This document shows positions 36,260 through 46,553 of a stretch of 64,000 bases of DNA, piece after piece; position 1 is the stretch's first letter; the number at the start of each line of letters is the position of its first letter. The notes below the pieces were generated by a model. It did not search any database, had not been told where the DNA came from, and saw nothing but the letters and a program-made list of their open reading frames with translations. A program made the translations under genes and the position numbers. The stretch covers positions 372,001 through 436,000 of the forward strand of contig NZ_VDRC01000001.1 in assembly GCF_007667425.1 (NCBI RefSeq). Direction: 5' to 3'. This DNA comes from Microbacterium sp. 1.5R (lineage in GTDB: Bacteria; Actinomycetota; Actinomycetes; Actinomycetales; Microbacteriaceae).

Positions 36260-37403
36260 TGGTCGCCCCTGCAATCCGCCAGCCGCGTTCCTGGAGTCCG
36301 GTGATGGCCCCGTGCAGCGCAGCAGGATCGACGCTGATCTCGGCGAGACCGAACTGCGCACCGGGCGAGTGCTCGAGTCGCAGGTCCTCGACGTTGACAC
36401 CGAGCTCTCCGAGTTCTCCGAACAGTCGTCCGAGCTGACCAGCGGTGTCGTCGATCATGACGACGAGGCTCTCGAAACGTCGGTTCTGACCGTGCTTACC
36501 CGGCAGACGCTCGACCCCGTCATTGCCCTGCTTGATCGTCTCCGCGACCACACGCCGCGCACCGGGAGCTTCGGGAGCGCGGAGCGCATCGGACACCTCC
36601 TGGAGATCAGCCGCGAGAGCGTCGAGGATCTCGACGACCGGTCCGGCGTTCGCGCCCAGGATCTGCACCCAGAGTTCGGGAGCGGATGCCGCGATGCGCG
36701 TCGTGTCACGGACACCCTGACCGGAGAGTCGCAGCGCGCCCTCGTCGGCGACCGCGAGTCGGGCGGCGAGAAGGCTCGCCACGACCTGGGGTACGTGCGA
36801 GGTGAGGGCGACCGAGCGGTCGTGCTCCTCGGGTGTCATCTCCAGGGGCATCGCCCCGACGTCCAGCGCGAGCGCTTCGACGAGAGCGAGATCGGAGGCC
36901 TTGGTGTCTTCGTCACGGCACACCACCCACGGTCGGCCGATGAAGAGGTCGGCACGGGCGGAGATCGCGCCGCCCCGCTCGCGACCGGCGAGCGGGTGCG
37001 AGCCGATGTACCGGGTGATGTCGACTCCGCGGTCTCTGAGCGAGAGGAACGGCTCCAGCTTGACGCTCGCGACATCCGTCACCACGGCGTCGGGGAATCG
37101 TGCGAGTTCGGACTCGACGACATCGGCCGTGACGTCCGGCGGTACGGCGACCACGACGAGCGACGGCGTGTCGGCATCCGCCGCTGCGCGCCCCGCGCCG
37201 TAGTCGATCGCGAGACGCAGCTGAGCCGGCGAGGTGTCGGAGAGCACCACGTCGACACCCTTGGACCGCAGGGCGTGGCCGATGCTCGCGCCGAGGAGCC
37301 CGGCGCCGACGATGCGCACGGTGCCCGAGAGACGGGCGGCGACGCGCGGCGCGGACACACCTGTCGTCGGCACCCCGATGGGCGCGCTCGTCGTCTCGGT
37401 CAC
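36252..37403 (-). CDS. tyrA: Prephenate dehydrogenase
   Basis: 383-aa NAD(P)-dependent enzyme of tyrosine synthesis. N-terminal Rossmann motif [16 protein letters not shown], then [12 protein letters not shown] and the helical dimer domain; the C-terminal about 80 residues look like an ACT domain ([20 protein letters not shown]), consistent with feedback control by tyrosine. Overlaps rluB by 4 nt. Confidence 0.93.
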   Translation of the reverse strand: MTETTSAPIGVPTTGVSAPRVAARLSGTVRIVGAGLLGASIGHALRSKGVDVVLSDTSPAQLRLAIDYGAGRAAADADTPSLVVVAVPPDVTADVVESELARFPDAVVTDVASVKLEPFLSLRDRGVDITRYIGSHPLAGRERGGAISARADLFIGRPWVVCRDEDTKASDLALVEALALDVGAMPLEMTPEEHDRSVALTSHVPQVVASLLAARLAVADEGALRLSGQGVRDTTRIAASAPELWVQILGANAGPVVEILDALAADLQEVSDALRAPEAPGARRVVAETIKQGNDGVERLPGKHGQNRRFESLVVMIDDTAGQLGRLFGELGELGVNVEDLRLEHSPGAQFGLAEISVDPAALHGAITGLQERGWRIAGATND

Positions 37404-38188
37404 TCGTTCTCCTGCTGCTCGCCTGGCGCCGCGGCGACACCGGAATCACGGCGCGCCAGAGTCAGCAGCGCACCGAGTTCGATTTTACTCAGTTCGCGGG
37501 TGCGACCAGCCGGGAGGGTTCCCAGGTGCAGCGGGCCGAACTGCCGACGCACGAGTTCGGTGACGGGATGCCCGACGGCCGCCATCATCCGGCGCACGAT
37601 GCGATTGCGACCGGAATGCAGCGTCAGCTCGACGAGGCCCGACCCGCCGGAGGTGTCGAGCAGGCGTGCCTTGTCGGCGGCGATCGGGCCGTCCTCCAGC
37701 TCGATCCCCTTCGTCAGCTTCGAGATCGTCTGGGCCGTCACCGCACCGTCGACCTTGGCGATGTAGACCTTGGTGACGCCGAACGACGGGTGTGCGAGCA
37801 CATGGGCGAGCTCGCCGTCGTTCGTGAGCACGAGCAGTCCGCTGGTCTCGGCGTCCAGACGACCGACGTTGTAGAGGCGCTCCTCGTACTCATCCGTGAA
37901 GCGGCGCAGGTCGGGGCGTCCGCTCTCGTCCCTCATACTGCTGACCACCCCGGTGGGCTTGTTGAGCATCACGTACCGCTTGGAGACGTCGAGCTGCACG
38001 GCCGTGCCGTCGACGTCGACGAGATCGGTCTCGGGGTCGATGCGTGTGCCGAGCTCGGTCACGGTGCGGCCGTTCACCCGGATCCGCCCCTCGACGATGT
38101 ACTGCTCCACGACCCGTCGCGACGCGACACCGGCCGCGGCGAGCACCTTCTGCAGTCTGACGCCCTCGGCGCTGGTGTTCTCGGTCAT
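37400..38188 (-). CDS. rluB: 23S rRNA pseudouridine synthase, RluB/RsuA family
   Basis: 262 aa with an N-terminal S4 domain (RLQKVLAAAGVASRRVVEQYI) and catalytic motif GRLDAETSGLL (catalytic Asp). Modifies a uridine in large-subunit RNA by family. Its neighbours are scpB upstream and tyrA downstream. Confidence 0.92.
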   Translation of the reverse strand: MTENTSAEGVRLQKVLAAAGVASRRVVEQYIVEGRIRVNGRTVTELGTRIDPETDLVDVDGTAVQLDVSKRYVMLNKPTGVVSSMRDESGRPDLRRFTDEYEERLYNVGRLDAETSGLLVLTNDGELAHVLAHPSFGVTKVYIAKVDGAVTAQTISKLTKGIELEDGPIAADKARLLDTSGGSGLVELTLHSGRNRIVRRMMAAVGHPVTELVRRQFGPLHLGTLPAGRTRELSKIELGALLTLARRDSGVAAAPGEQQENE

Positions 38189-38255
38189 CGGACCACTCCT
38201 TCATCGAAACCGAATCGCGCGGTGGGGCGGTCGGTGGTGGGGACGTCGAGCACGG

Positions 38256-38873
38256 TCATCGCACGACCCCTTCGTCGAACCCGTCAGCGCCGTCGTCGAG
38301 CAGCGGAGAGATCGGAGGCAGCTCATCGAGCGAATTGATCCCGAGGTGCTGCAGCAACGAGTCGGTGGTGCCGTAGTTGATCGCGCCCGTCTCCGAGTCG
38401 GCGAAGAGCTCGGTGATCAGGCCGCGTGCGAGGAGTGTGCGCACGACCGAGTCGACGTTGACCGCGCGGATCGACGCCACCTGGCTGCGCGTCACCGGCT
38501 GCTTGTAGGCGATGACCGCGAGAGTCTCGAGGGCGGCCTGCGACAGACGCGCCGGGGCCTGCCCCCCGACGAACTCGGCGACCAGGGAGTCGTGGTCCTC
38601 ACGCACATAGAGTCGCCACCCGCCGCCCACTTCGCGGAGTTCGAATCCGCGGCGCGGGCCGCTCCCCCGACCGTCGTAGTCCTCGACCAGGGTCTCGATC
38701 GTCTGACGCACGGCAGCGACCGGTGATCCCACAGCTGCGGCGAGAGCGACGAGGCCGATGGGCTCGTCGATGATCAGCAGGATCGCCTCGATCCGCTCGG
38801 CCAACGGAGCCTCGACGGCGGGTACGGCGCCCGCCTCTTCGTCCGCCGTCGGCGTGGTCACGTCATCGGTCAT
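38256..38873 (-). CDS. scpB: Segregation and condensation protein B
   Basis: 205-aa winged-helix kleisin partner (LSQAALETLAVIAYKQPVTRSQVASIRAVNVDSVVRTLLARGLI). With ScpA and SMC it organises the chromosome. Overlaps the scpA stop by 11 nt. Confidence 0.94.
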   Translation of the reverse strand: MTDDVTTPTADEEAGAVPAVEAPLAERIEAILLIIDEPIGLVALAAAVGSPVAAVRQTIETLVEDYDGRGSGPRRGFELREVGGGWRLYVREDHDSLVAEFVGGQAPARLSQAALETLAVIAYKQPVTRSQVASIRAVNVDSVVRTLLARGLITELFADSETGAINYGTTDSLLQHLGINSLDELPPISPLLDDGADGFDEGVVR

Positions 38874-39777
38874 AGTCGGCCCCCAGGCTCGCGAGTGTCT
38901 CGTCCGACCAGGTGTCGGCGGCCCAGCGCAGCGTCAACTCGCCGAGCGGTTCCAGTTGTTCGAAGCTCAGCGCCGCATGTCGGTACAGCTCCAGCACGGA
39001 TATGAAGCGCGCCACGACGATGCCGGGCTCACTGATGCCGGCCACCAGCTCGCGGAAGCTCAGCGACTCGGTGCCCCGCAGCAGGGTCACCACGATCGCG
39101 GCCTGTTCGCGGATGCTGACGAGCGGTGCGTGCAGATGGTCCAGTCCGACGTGCGGGATCTCCTTCGGGGCGAAGGCGAGCAGCGCCAGGGCTGCGAAGT
39201 CGTCGACGCTGAGCGACCAGACGAGCTCCGGGGTCTGCGCACGGTGCTTCTCATCGAGGCGGACCGCCCTGACGTGCCGACGGTCCTCCCGCTGCAGGCA
39301 GCGCGAGAACCAGGAGGACACCTCCTTGAAGGCGCGGTACTGCAACAGCCGGGCGAACAGCAGGTCGCGCGCCTCGAGGAGCGCGACGGCCTCGGCATCC
39401 ACCAGCTCTCCCTGCGGGAGGAGACCGGCGACCTTCATGTCGAGGAGCGTGGCGGCGACCACGAGGAACTCCGATGCCTGATCGAGCTCCTCGTCGTCGT
39501 CGAGGTGCTGCAGGTAGGCGATGAACTCGTTCGTGACGGCGCTCAGCGAGACCTCGGTGATGTCCATCTCGTGCTTGGAGATGAGATTCAGCAGGAGGTC
39601 GAACGGTCCGTCGAAGTTCGACAGGGAGACGCGGAATCCGGTGTCGGCCTCGGCCTCGGGCTCGAGCTCGGCCTCGGGCGCGAGCTCGGCCTCGAGCTCC
39701 GCAGAGTCGGGCACCGCCGCCTCGTCCGGCGCGGCCGGTGCGAGCGTCTCGGAGATCTCGTCAGGCGACGGCGCCAC
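38863..39777 (-). CDS. scpA: Segregation and condensation protein A (kleisin)
   Basis: 304 aa: SMC-binding N-terminal FRVSLSNFDGPFDLLLNLISKHEMDITEVSL and a C-terminal winged helix. Acidic N-terminal tail with repeated Glu-Ala. I choose GTG 39777, overlapping the parA stop by 17 nt, because the longer frame is out-of-frame parA sequence; GGGAG lies 10 nt upstream. Confidence 0.9.
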   Translation of the reverse strand: MAPSPDEISETLAPAAPDEAAVPDSAELEAELAPEAELEPEAEADTGFRVSLSNFDGPFDLLLNLISKHEMDITEVSLSAVTNEFIAYLQHLDDDEELDQASEFLVVAATLLDMKVAGLLPQGELVDAEAVALLEARDLLFARLLQYRAFKEVSSWFSRCLQREDRRHVRAVRLDEKHRAQTPELVWSLSVDDFAALALLAFAPKEIPHVGLDHLHAPLVSIREQAAIVVTLLRGTESLSFRELVAGISEPGIVVARFISVLELYRHAALSFEQLEPLGELTLRWAADTWSDETLASLGADYDR

Positions 39778-40651
39778 GGGCGACCAGCTCCCGCGCCAGC
39801 CGCAGGTACGCCTGTGCGGCGGCGTGCTCCGGAGCGAACTCGGTGATGGGGACGCCGGAGACGGACGCATCCGGGAACTTCACCGTCCGGCCGATGACGG
39901 TCTCGAGCACGTCGTCTCCGAAAGCCTCGACCACGCGTTCCAGCACCTCGCGGGAGTGCAGCGTGCGCGGGTCGTACATCGTCGCGAGCAGGCCGTCCAT
40001 CGTGATGGAGGGGTTGAGGCGGTCGCGCACCTTGTCGATCGTCTCGATCAACAGAGCCACACCGCGAAGGGCGAAGAACTCGCACTCGAGCGGGATGATG
40101 ACGCCGTGGGCCGCGGTGAGGGCGTTGACCGTCAGGAGTCCGAGCGACGGCTGGCAATCGATGAGGATGACGTCGTACTCCCCCGCGACCTGACGCAGCA
40201 CGCGGGCGAGGATCGTCTCGCGAGCGACCTCGTTGACGAGGTGCACTTCTGCGGCCGAGAGGTCGATGTTGGCGGGCATCACGTCGAGGCCGTCGACGTT
40301 CGTGTGCACGATCGCCTCATGCGCGTCGCGCTTGGTGTCGAGCAGGAGGTCGTAGATCGTGGTCACATCGTGCGTCTGGATGCCGAGACCGGCCGACAGC
40401 GCACCCTGAGGGTCGAAGTCGACGGCGAGGACCTTGCGGCCGTACTCGGCGAGAGACGCGGCGAGGTTGATCGACGTTGTGGTCTTGCCCACGCCGCCCT
40501 TCTGGTTGCAGAGGGCGATGATGCGCGCGGGTCCGTGCGAAGCCAGCGGCGCAGGGGTGGGGAACCCGTGATACGGCCGGCCGGTCGGTCCGAGGGGTGT
40601 CTCGTCGGCCTTCCGTGCCTTCGCCCTGGACTTCGCCGCTTTCTCAGCCAC
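39761..40651 (-). CDS. ParA-family ATPase next to scpAB
   Basis: 296 aa; [17 protein letters not shown] (Walker A at about 51-58), DFDPQGALS and VILIDCQPSLGLL. A basic Lys/Ala N-terminal tail precedes the ATPase. GTG 40651 has AGGAG upstream. Corresponds to the orphan ParA Rv1708 of M. tuberculosis by position (xerD-parA-scpA-scpB). No ParB nearby; role with the condensin complex is inferred from context. Confidence 0.9.
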   Translation of the reverse strand: MAEKAAKSRAKARKADETPLGPTGRPYHGFPTPAPLASHGPARIIALCNQKGGVGKTTTSINLAASLAEYGRKVLAVDFDPQGALSAGLGIQTHDVTTIYDLLLDTKRDAHEAIVHTNVDGLDVMPANIDLSAAEVHLVNEVARETILARVLRQVAGEYDVILIDCQPSLGLLTVNALTAAHGVIIPLECEFFALRGVALLIETIDKVRDRLNPSITMDGLLATMYDPRTLHSREVLERVVEAFGDDVLETVIGRTVKFPDASVSGVPITEFAPEHAAAQAYLRLARELVARGAVA

Positions 40652-40750
40652 CGCTTCTCCTGCTCCCTCGTGCTTGGTCGATTGTAGCGGCAGGCGTACC
40701 GGCGAACGTCCTCGGCGCGCGGCGTCGCCGGTCATCGACATCCGCTGCGC

Positions 40751-41653
40751 TCATCGAGCGCGCGGGTGCGACGTCGCGTACACGTCGCGCAGCGAGTCCA
40801 CCGACACGTGCGTGTAGATCTGCGTCGTGGCCACCGAGGCATGCCCGAGCAGCTCCTGGACGACGCGCACGTCCGCGCCGCCCTGCAGCAGGTGCGTCGC
40901 GAACGAGTGCCGCAGCGAGTGCGGGGAGACATCGGCCGTGATGTGCGCGCGCTCTGCGGCCCCCCGGATCACGAGCCAGGCGCTCTGTCGCGACAGGGGC
41001 GCGCCCCGGGCGCCGAGGAAGAGCCGCGCCGACGCGCGCCCCTTCGCCGCGAGCACCGGCCGCACACGGGTGAGATAGGCGTCGACCGCCGCCCGCGCGT
41101 ACGAGCCGATCGGAACGATGCGCTCCTTCGAGCCCTTGCCCCGTACCCGCAGCACATCGCCGTGCGACAGGTCGTCGACATCGAGGTTCACCACCTCCGA
41201 CACGCGCGCGCCCGTCGCGTACAGCAGCTCGAGCAGAGCACGGTCCCGCAGGCCGAGGGGCTCGTCGCCCGACGGGGCGGCCAGCAGACGCTCGACCTGA
41301 TCGATGGTGAGGGCCTTGGGCAGTCGCCGCGGAGCCTTCGGCGGTCGCAGCCGCACGCTCGGATCGTCGTCCTCGATCCCCTCTCGGGCGAGGAATCGAT
41401 GCCACCCCCGTATCGACGACTGCAACCGCGCCAGACTCGTGGCGGCCGGCGCGGGCTCGACGGACGACCTGTCGGCGATGAACCGGCCGACGACCGTCGG
41501 CGTGATCGCCGCCGTGTCGTCGATGCCTTCGTCCACGAGCCAGTCGACGTAACCGCCGAGGTCGCGCCGGTACGCCGCGATCGTGTGCTCGCTCAGGCCT
41601 CGCTCGATGGTGACGTGGCGCAGATAAGAGTCGAGCGCGCGGTCGAGCTGCAT
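40751..41653 (-). CDS. xerD: Tyrosine recombinase XerD
   Basis: 300 aa with N-terminal SAM-like DNA-binding domain and C-terminal catalytic domain: Arg in ATGARVSE, HSLRHSFATHLL (H-x-x-R), LGHA and nucleophile Tyr in IYTH. Resolves chromosome dimers. ATG 41653 is 2 nt past the NUDIX stop; the longer frame is shadow of that gene. Confidence 0.93.
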   Translation of the reverse strand: MQLDRALDSYLRHVTIERGLSEHTIAAYRRDLGGYVDWLVDEGIDDTAAITPTVVGRFIADRSSVEPAPAATSLARLQSSIRGWHRFLAREGIEDDDPSVRLRPPKAPRRLPKALTIDQVERLLAAPSGDEPLGLRDRALLELLYATGARVSEVVNLDVDDLSHGDVLRVRGKGSKERIVPIGSYARAAVDAYLTRVRPVLAAKGRASARLFLGARGAPLSRQSAWLVIRGAAERAHITADVSPHSLRHSFATHLLQGGADVRVVQELLGHASVATTQIYTHVSVDSLRDVYATSHPRAR

Positions 41654-41655
41654 GC

Positions 41656-42258
41656 TCAGCCCCGGTCGCGCAGCCTCTGCGCGGTCGCGAGCACCCCGAT
41701 CGTGAGGATGCCGTTGCGCATCCGCCCGTCGAGTACGGCTGCGATGACCTCGTCGAGTGCTCGCCACTCGATGCGGATATCGGCCTCTTCGTCCTCCCGC
41801 GCGTGGGCGGACGGTGCGGCCGAGATCCCCGTGGCGAGGAAGATGTGAATGACCTCGTCGTTGCCGCCGGGTGTGGTCCACGAGGAGACCAGCGGCTCCC
41901 AGTCGGCCGCGACCAGATCGGCCTCCTCTGCGAGCTCGCGCTTCGCCGCAGTCAGCGGCTCCTCACCGTCGACATCGAGCAGACCGGCGGGGAGCTCCCA
42001 GTCACGGTGACGGATCGGATGCCGGTACTGCTGGATCAGCAGCACCCGCCCGTCGTCATCGAGCGCGAGGATCGCCACGGCTCCGGTGTGCTCGACGTAC
42101 TGCCGACGGATCTCTCCGTCGCCGTACCGAACGCGATCGTCGCGCACGTTCCAGACGGCACCCTCGAACGCGAGGTCGCTCTGCAGGACCTCGGGCTCGA
42201 AGGGCTCGTCTCGCAGCTCGCCGGCGTCGGACGAGATCTCAGGCATCGGCTTCGACAT
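41656..42258 (-). CDS. NUDIX hydrolase, ADP-ribose pyrophosphatase-like
   Basis: 200 aa. Nudix box [21 protein letters not shown] with REL-x-EE and the ADPR-type EWELPAG lead. Position between pyrG and xerD equals Rv1700 (ADPRase). Overlaps the pyrG stop by 20 nt; an alternative start at 42246 would shorten this. Confidence 0.9.
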   Translation of the reverse strand: MSKPMPEISSDAGELRDEPFEPEVLQSDLAFEGAVWNVRDDRVRYGDGEIRRQYVEHTGAVAILALDDDGRVLLIQQYRHPIRHRDWELPAGLLDVDGEEPLTAAKRELAEEADLVAADWEPLVSSWTTPGGNDEVIHIFLATGISAAPSAHAREDEEADIRIEWRALDEVIAAVLDGRMRNGILTIGVLATAQRLRDRG

Positions 42259-43936
42259 CGAACAGCTCGCTCGCGCGGTGACGGTCGATCGCGGCGCCGA
42301 CCAGACCGCGGAACAGCGGGTGCGGATCCGTCGGACGCGAGCGGAGCTCCGGGTGCGCCTGTGTCGCGATGTAGTACGGGTGCACGTCGCGCGGCAGCTC
42401 GACGTATTCCACGAGATCGAGCTCGGGATTCAGGCCGGAGAAAACGAGGCCCGCATCCGACAGGCGAGACCGGTACGCGTTGTTGACCTCGTAACGGTGG
42501 CGGTGGCGCTCAGAGGCGATCGGAGTCCCGTAGACCTCGCGGGCGAGTGATCCCTCGGCGAGTGCCGCCTGATAGAGGCCGAGACGCATCGTGCCGCCGA
42601 GGTCGCCCCCGTCGAGGATCTCGACCTGCTCGGCCATCGTGGCGATGACGGGCTCGGTGGTCTCAGGGTCGAACTCCGTCGACGAGGCGCCCGCGATGTC
42701 GGCGACGTCGCGCGCATACTCGATGACCATGCACTGCAGACCAAGGCAGAGTCCGAGCGTGGGGATGCCCTGCTCGCGAGCGAACTTCAGCGCGCCGAGC
42801 TTGCCCTCGATGCCGCGGATGCCGAATCCTCCCGGTACGCAGATGCCGTCGAGTGTCGCCAGCTGCTCCCTCGCGCCGTCCGGCGTCTCGCACAGGTCGG
42901 ACGGGATCCAGCGGATGTTGACCTTGGTCTCCTGGGCGAATCCGCCGGCCTTGATGGCCTCGGTCACCGAGAGGTAGGCGTCGGGCAGATCGATGTACTT
43001 GCCGACCAGCCCGATCGTCACCTCGTGCTTGGGGTTGTGCACCGCGTGGAGCACGCGGTTCCACCGCGTCCAGTCGACGTCGGCGGCCTTCTGGTCGAGG
43101 CCGAGGCGGCGCACGATGTACGAGTCGAGGCCCTGCTCGTTGAGCGTCGACGGGATGTCGTAGATGCTCGGCAGATCGACCGTGTTGATGACGCCTTCGG
43201 CGTCGACGTCGCACATGAGGGCGATCTTGTTGCGGTTGCTCTCGCTCACCGGGCGGTCGCTGCGGAGCACGAGAGCGTCGGGCTGGATGCCGACCTGGCG
43301 CAGAGCGGCCACCGAGTGCTGGGTCGGCTTGGTCTTCTGCTCGCCCGACGCGCCCATGAACGGCACGAGCGAGACGTGCACGAAGAAGACGCTGTCGCGG
43401 CCGAGCTCGTGGCGCAGCTGCCTGGCCGACTCGAGGAACGGCTGCGACTCGATGTCGCCCACCGTGCCGCCGACCTCGGTGATGATGACGTCGGGACGCG
43501 GGTCCTCGGTCGCCTGCAGACGCATGCGCCGCTTGATCTCGTCGGTGATGTGCGGGATGACCTGCACGGTGTCGCCGAGGTACTCGCCACGGCGCTCACG
43601 GGCGATCACCTGCGAGTAGATCTGGCCGGTGGTGACGTTCGCCGCCTGCGACAGGTTTATGTCGAGGAAGCGCTCATAGTGGCCGATGTCGAGGTCGGTC
43701 TCGGCACCGTCGTCGGTGACGAAGACCTCACCGTGCTGGAACGGGTTCATCGTGCCAGGGTCGACGTTCAGATACGGGTCGAGCTTCTGCATCACGACGC
43801 GGAGTCCGCGTGCCGTGAGCAGGTTGCCGAGACTGGCCGCGGTGAGCCCCTTACCCAAAGACGAAACGACACCACCAGTCACGAAGATGTGCTTGGTCGT
43901 GTCGTTCTTGGGCCCCGCAGAAGAAGAGTTCATCAC
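42239..43936 (-). CDS. pyrG: CTP synthase
   Basis: 565 aa. N-terminal amidoligase ([43 protein letters not shown]) and C-terminal class I glutamine amidotransferase (PGGFGIRG, nucleophile Cys in [12 protein letters not shown] near the end). Converts UTP to CTP. -10 TAGGAT (43950-43945) is 8 nt from GTG 43936 and 11 from the next in-frame ATG (43933), so either start is possible. Confidence 0.96.
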   Translation of the reverse strand: MMNSSSAGPKNDTTKHIFVTGGVVSSLGKGLTAASLGNLLTARGLRVVMQKLDPYLNVDPGTMNPFQHGEVFVTDDGAETDLDIGHYERFLDINLSQAANVTTGQIYSQVIARERRGEYLGDTVQVIPHITDEIKRRMRLQATEDPRPDVIITEVGGTVGDIESQPFLESARQLRHELGRDSVFFVHVSLVPFMGASGEQKTKPTQHSVAALRQVGIQPDALVLRSDRPVSESNRNKIALMCDVDAEGVINTVDLPSIYDIPSTLNEQGLDSYIVRRLGLDQKAADVDWTRWNRVLHAVHNPKHEVTIGLVGKYIDLPDAYLSVTEAIKAGGFAQETKVNIRWIPSDLCETPDGAREQLATLDGICVPGGFGIRGIEGKLGALKFAREQGIPTLGLCLGLQCMVIEYARDVADIAGASSTEFDPETTEPVIATMAEQVEILDGGDLGGTMRLGLYQAALAEGSLAREVYGTPIASERHRHRYEVNNAYRSRLSDAGLVFSGLNPELDLVEYVELPRDVHPYYIATQAHPELRSRPTDPHPLFRGLVGAAIDRHRASELFDVEADA

Positions 43937-43959
43937 GGGCTTCTATCCTAACAGTTCGC

Positions 43960-45642
43960 TCAGACGCCGAGGCTGAGAAGTTCGCGGGCATGGGTGAGTG
44001 CGGCATCCGAATCCGCAAGTCCGGAGAGCAGGCGGGCCATCTCCGCCTCGCGCTCCTCCCCCTTGAGTCGCCGGACGCTGGAGGCCGTGACCGCTCCGTC
44101 ATGGGATTTCACGACGGAGAGGTGATTGCTGGCGAAGGCTGCGACCTGCGCGAGATGTGTGACGGCGATGACTTGGGACTTCTCTGCAAGTCGGGCGAGT
44201 CGTCGCCCGACCTCGATGGCCGCGGCACCGCCGATCCCCGCATCGACCTCGTCGAACACGAAGGTCGGAACGGGATCGGTGCCGGCGATGACCACCTCGA
44301 TCGCGAGCATCACACGCGAGAGTTCACCGCCGGAGGCACCCTTCGCCACGGAGCGCGGCTCGGCGCCGGGATGCGGCGCGAGCAGGATGCCGACGTCGTC
44401 GCGACCGTGCGCGCTCTCGGCGCCGGCGGTCACGGCGACCTCGAGCGTCGCGTCCGGCATCGCGAGGGCGTGCAGCTCCTCCGTCACGGCGGCGCCGAGT
44501 CGTGCCGCCGCGGCCGTGCGTTCCGCGGACAGGACGGCGGCGCGCTCGTCGACCTCGGTGCGCGCAGCGTCGCGCTCGGCCTCGAGCCGTGCGATGCGGT
44601 CGCCGTCGTCGTCGAGCTCCGCGAGCCTCGTCGACCCGGTGCGCCAGAGTTCGAGGGCCTCGTCCAGCGTCCCGTGCGCACGTACGAGCGCGCCGAGTGC
44701 TGCACGGCGCTCCTCGACAGCGGCAAGCTCATGCGGCCCCGACTCATCGAGGTCGGCGAGGTAGGCCGAGAGCTGGCCGGCGAGGTCGGCGATGCGGTAG
44801 CCGATGTCGGCGAGACCCGCCGAGATGTCGGTGAGCGTCGGATCGGTCACACGCTCCAGCGAACGACGCGCTTCGGCCACCAGCGCGGACGCATCCGGCT
44901 CGCCCTCCTCGCTCGACAGCGCGTTGTGCGCGAGCGTCGCCGCGAGGCGCAGGTCTTCGGCGTTGGCGAGGCGCTCCGCGCGGGCGGCGAGCTCGTCGTC
45001 CTCCCCCGGCTCCGGAGCGGTCGCCTCGATCAGCGCGAGGGCCTCGCGCAGTCGCGTGGCCTCCTCCGCTCGACGGTCGCGGTTCTCCGTGATGTCGGCG
45101 ATCTCGGCATCCAGCTCGCGCCAGCGCGCGAAGGCGACCGCATAGGCCTGCAGGGCGGTCGCTATCGGGGCGCCCCCGAATCGGTCGAGGGCATCGCGCT
45201 GGGCGGCGGCCGACCGCAGCCGGAGCTGCTCCGACTGTCCGTGGACGACGACGAGCTCGTCGGCGAGCGACGACAGCACCCCGGCCGGTGCCGCGCGTCC
45301 GCCGACGCTCGCGCGACTGCGTCCCTCCGCGCTCAGGGTGCGGGAGACATAGAGCTCCGCGACACCGGCGCCAGCCGGCTCCAGTTCGCCCCCGGCATCG
45401 GCGACGATATCGGCGACCTCGCCCTTCTCCGGCACGACCCACACTCCGGCGACGGACGCCTGTGCAGCACCGGCGCGCACCGCCCCGGAGTCCGCCCTGG
45501 CGCCGAGCAGCAGCCCGAGCCCTGTGACGACCATGGTCTTGCCCGCACCTGTCTCGCCGGTGATCGCGGTGAACCCCTTACCGAGCGGCAGGACGGCGTC
45601 GGCGATCACGCCGAGCCCCTGCATCCGCATCTCCTCGATCAT
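43960..45642 (-). CDS. recN: DNA repair protein RecN
   Basis: 560-aa SMC-like ATPase for double-strand break repair. Walker A GETGAGKT (29-36), a long coiled-coil centre rich in Arg/Glu/Ala, ABC signature KGASGGELSRVMLAIE and Walker B FVFDEVDAGIGG. ATG 45642 overlaps nadK by 4 nt; the longer open frame is nadK sequence. Confidence 0.95.
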   Translation of the reverse strand: MIEEMRMQGLGVIADAVLPLGKGFTAITGETGAGKTMVVTGLGLLLGARADSGAVRAGAAQASVAGVWVVPEKGEVADIVADAGGELEPAGAGVAELYVSRTLSAEGRSRASVGGRAAPAGVLSSLADELVVVHGQSEQLRLRSAAAQRDALDRFGGAPIATALQAYAVAFARWRELDAEIADITENRDRRAEEATRLREALALIEATAPEPGEDDELAARAERLANAEDLRLAATLAHNALSSEEGEPDASALVAEARRSLERVTDPTLTDISAGLADIGYRIADLAGQLSAYLADLDESGPHELAAVEERRAALGALVRAHGTLDEALELWRTGSTRLAELDDDGDRIARLEAERDAARTEVDERAAVLSAERTAAAARLGAAVTEELHALAMPDATLEVAVTAGAESAHGRDDVGILLAPHPGAEPRSVAKGASGGELSRVMLAIEVVIAGTDPVPTFVFDEVDAGIGGAAAIEVGRRLARLAEKSQVIAVTHLAQVAAFASNHLSVVKSHDGAVTASSVRRLKGEEREAEMARLLSGLADSDAALTHARELLSLGV

Positions 45643-46553
45643 GCGCCCGCTCCCTGCCCGCGCCAGCCTGCGACGGGGAGCTGGAACTTGCGCACGAGGC
45701 GGTTCGTGAACTCCGCCGTGTGCAGGCGCGCCAGTCGGACCGGCCGGGACGACCGTCGCACCACCACCCGTGCACCAGGCGGCAGGTCGTGAGACCGACG
45801 GCCATCGCACCAAAGGATTCCGGAGCCCGTGGTGCCGTCGAGCATCTCGATCGCGACGGCGGCGTCGGGGCTCACCACGAGCGGCTTAGCGAAGAGGGCG
45901 TGCGCCGACAGCGGCACCACGGCGATCGCCTCGACGGTGGGCCAGATCACCGGTCCGCCAGCGGAGAAGTTGTACGCGGTCGACCCCGTCGGGGTCGACA
46001 CGACCATGCCGTCGCACCCGAAACTCGACAGCGGCAACCCGTCGATCTCGAGGACGACCTCGATCATGCGCTCGCGGCTGCCCTTCTCGACGGTCGCCTC
46101 GTTCAGTGCGAAGGTCTCGTAGACGACAGTGCCGTCGGCATCCTTCACCCGCACCGACAGCGCCAGGCGCTCCTCGACGTCGTAGTCGCGGTCGATGACG
46201 CGGCGCACGGCGGCGTCCATGTCGTCCCGGTCGATCTCGGCCAGGAATCCGACGTGCCCCATGTTGATGCCGAGCACCGGGGCCGAGCAGCCCCGTACCA
46301 GTTCGGCAGCGCGCAGGATCGTCCCGTCGCCGCCGAGCACGACTGCGAGCTCGAGATCCTCCTGCACGATGGTGTCGCCGAGCACATCGACATCGGCGAA
46401 GAACGGGTCGACAGCGCTGAGATCCGCGCTGTCGTCGCTCGCGAGCACCGGACGCGCACCGGCGCCGCGCAGCGCCTCGACCACACGTCGGGCGGCCTCC
46501 ACGGTATCGGTACGCCTCGCGTGGGCGACGACCAGGATGTTGCGCACGTTCAT
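45639..46553 (-). CDS. nadK: NAD kinase
   Basis: 304 aa; makes NADP from NAD. GGDGTILRAAE, NMGHVGFLAEID, NEATVEKG and TPTGSTAYNFSAGGP are all family motifs. Overlaps tlyA and recN by 4 nt each, giving the conserved tlyA-nadK-recN chain. Confidence 0.95.
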   Translation of the reverse strand: MNVRNILVVAHARRTDTVEAARRVVEALRGAGARPVLASDDSADLSAVDPFFADVDVLGDTIVQEDLELAVVLGGDGTILRAAELVRGCSAPVLGINMGHVGFLAEIDRDDMDAAVRRVIDRDYDVEERLALSVRVKDADGTVVYETFALNEATVEKGSRERMIEVVLEIDGLPLSSFGCDGMVVSTPTGSTAYNFSAGGPVIWPTVEAIAVVPLSAHALFAKPLVVSPDAAVAIEMLDGTTGSGILWCDGRRSHDLPPGARVVVRRSSRPVRLARLHTAEFTNRLVRKFQLPVAGWRGQGAGA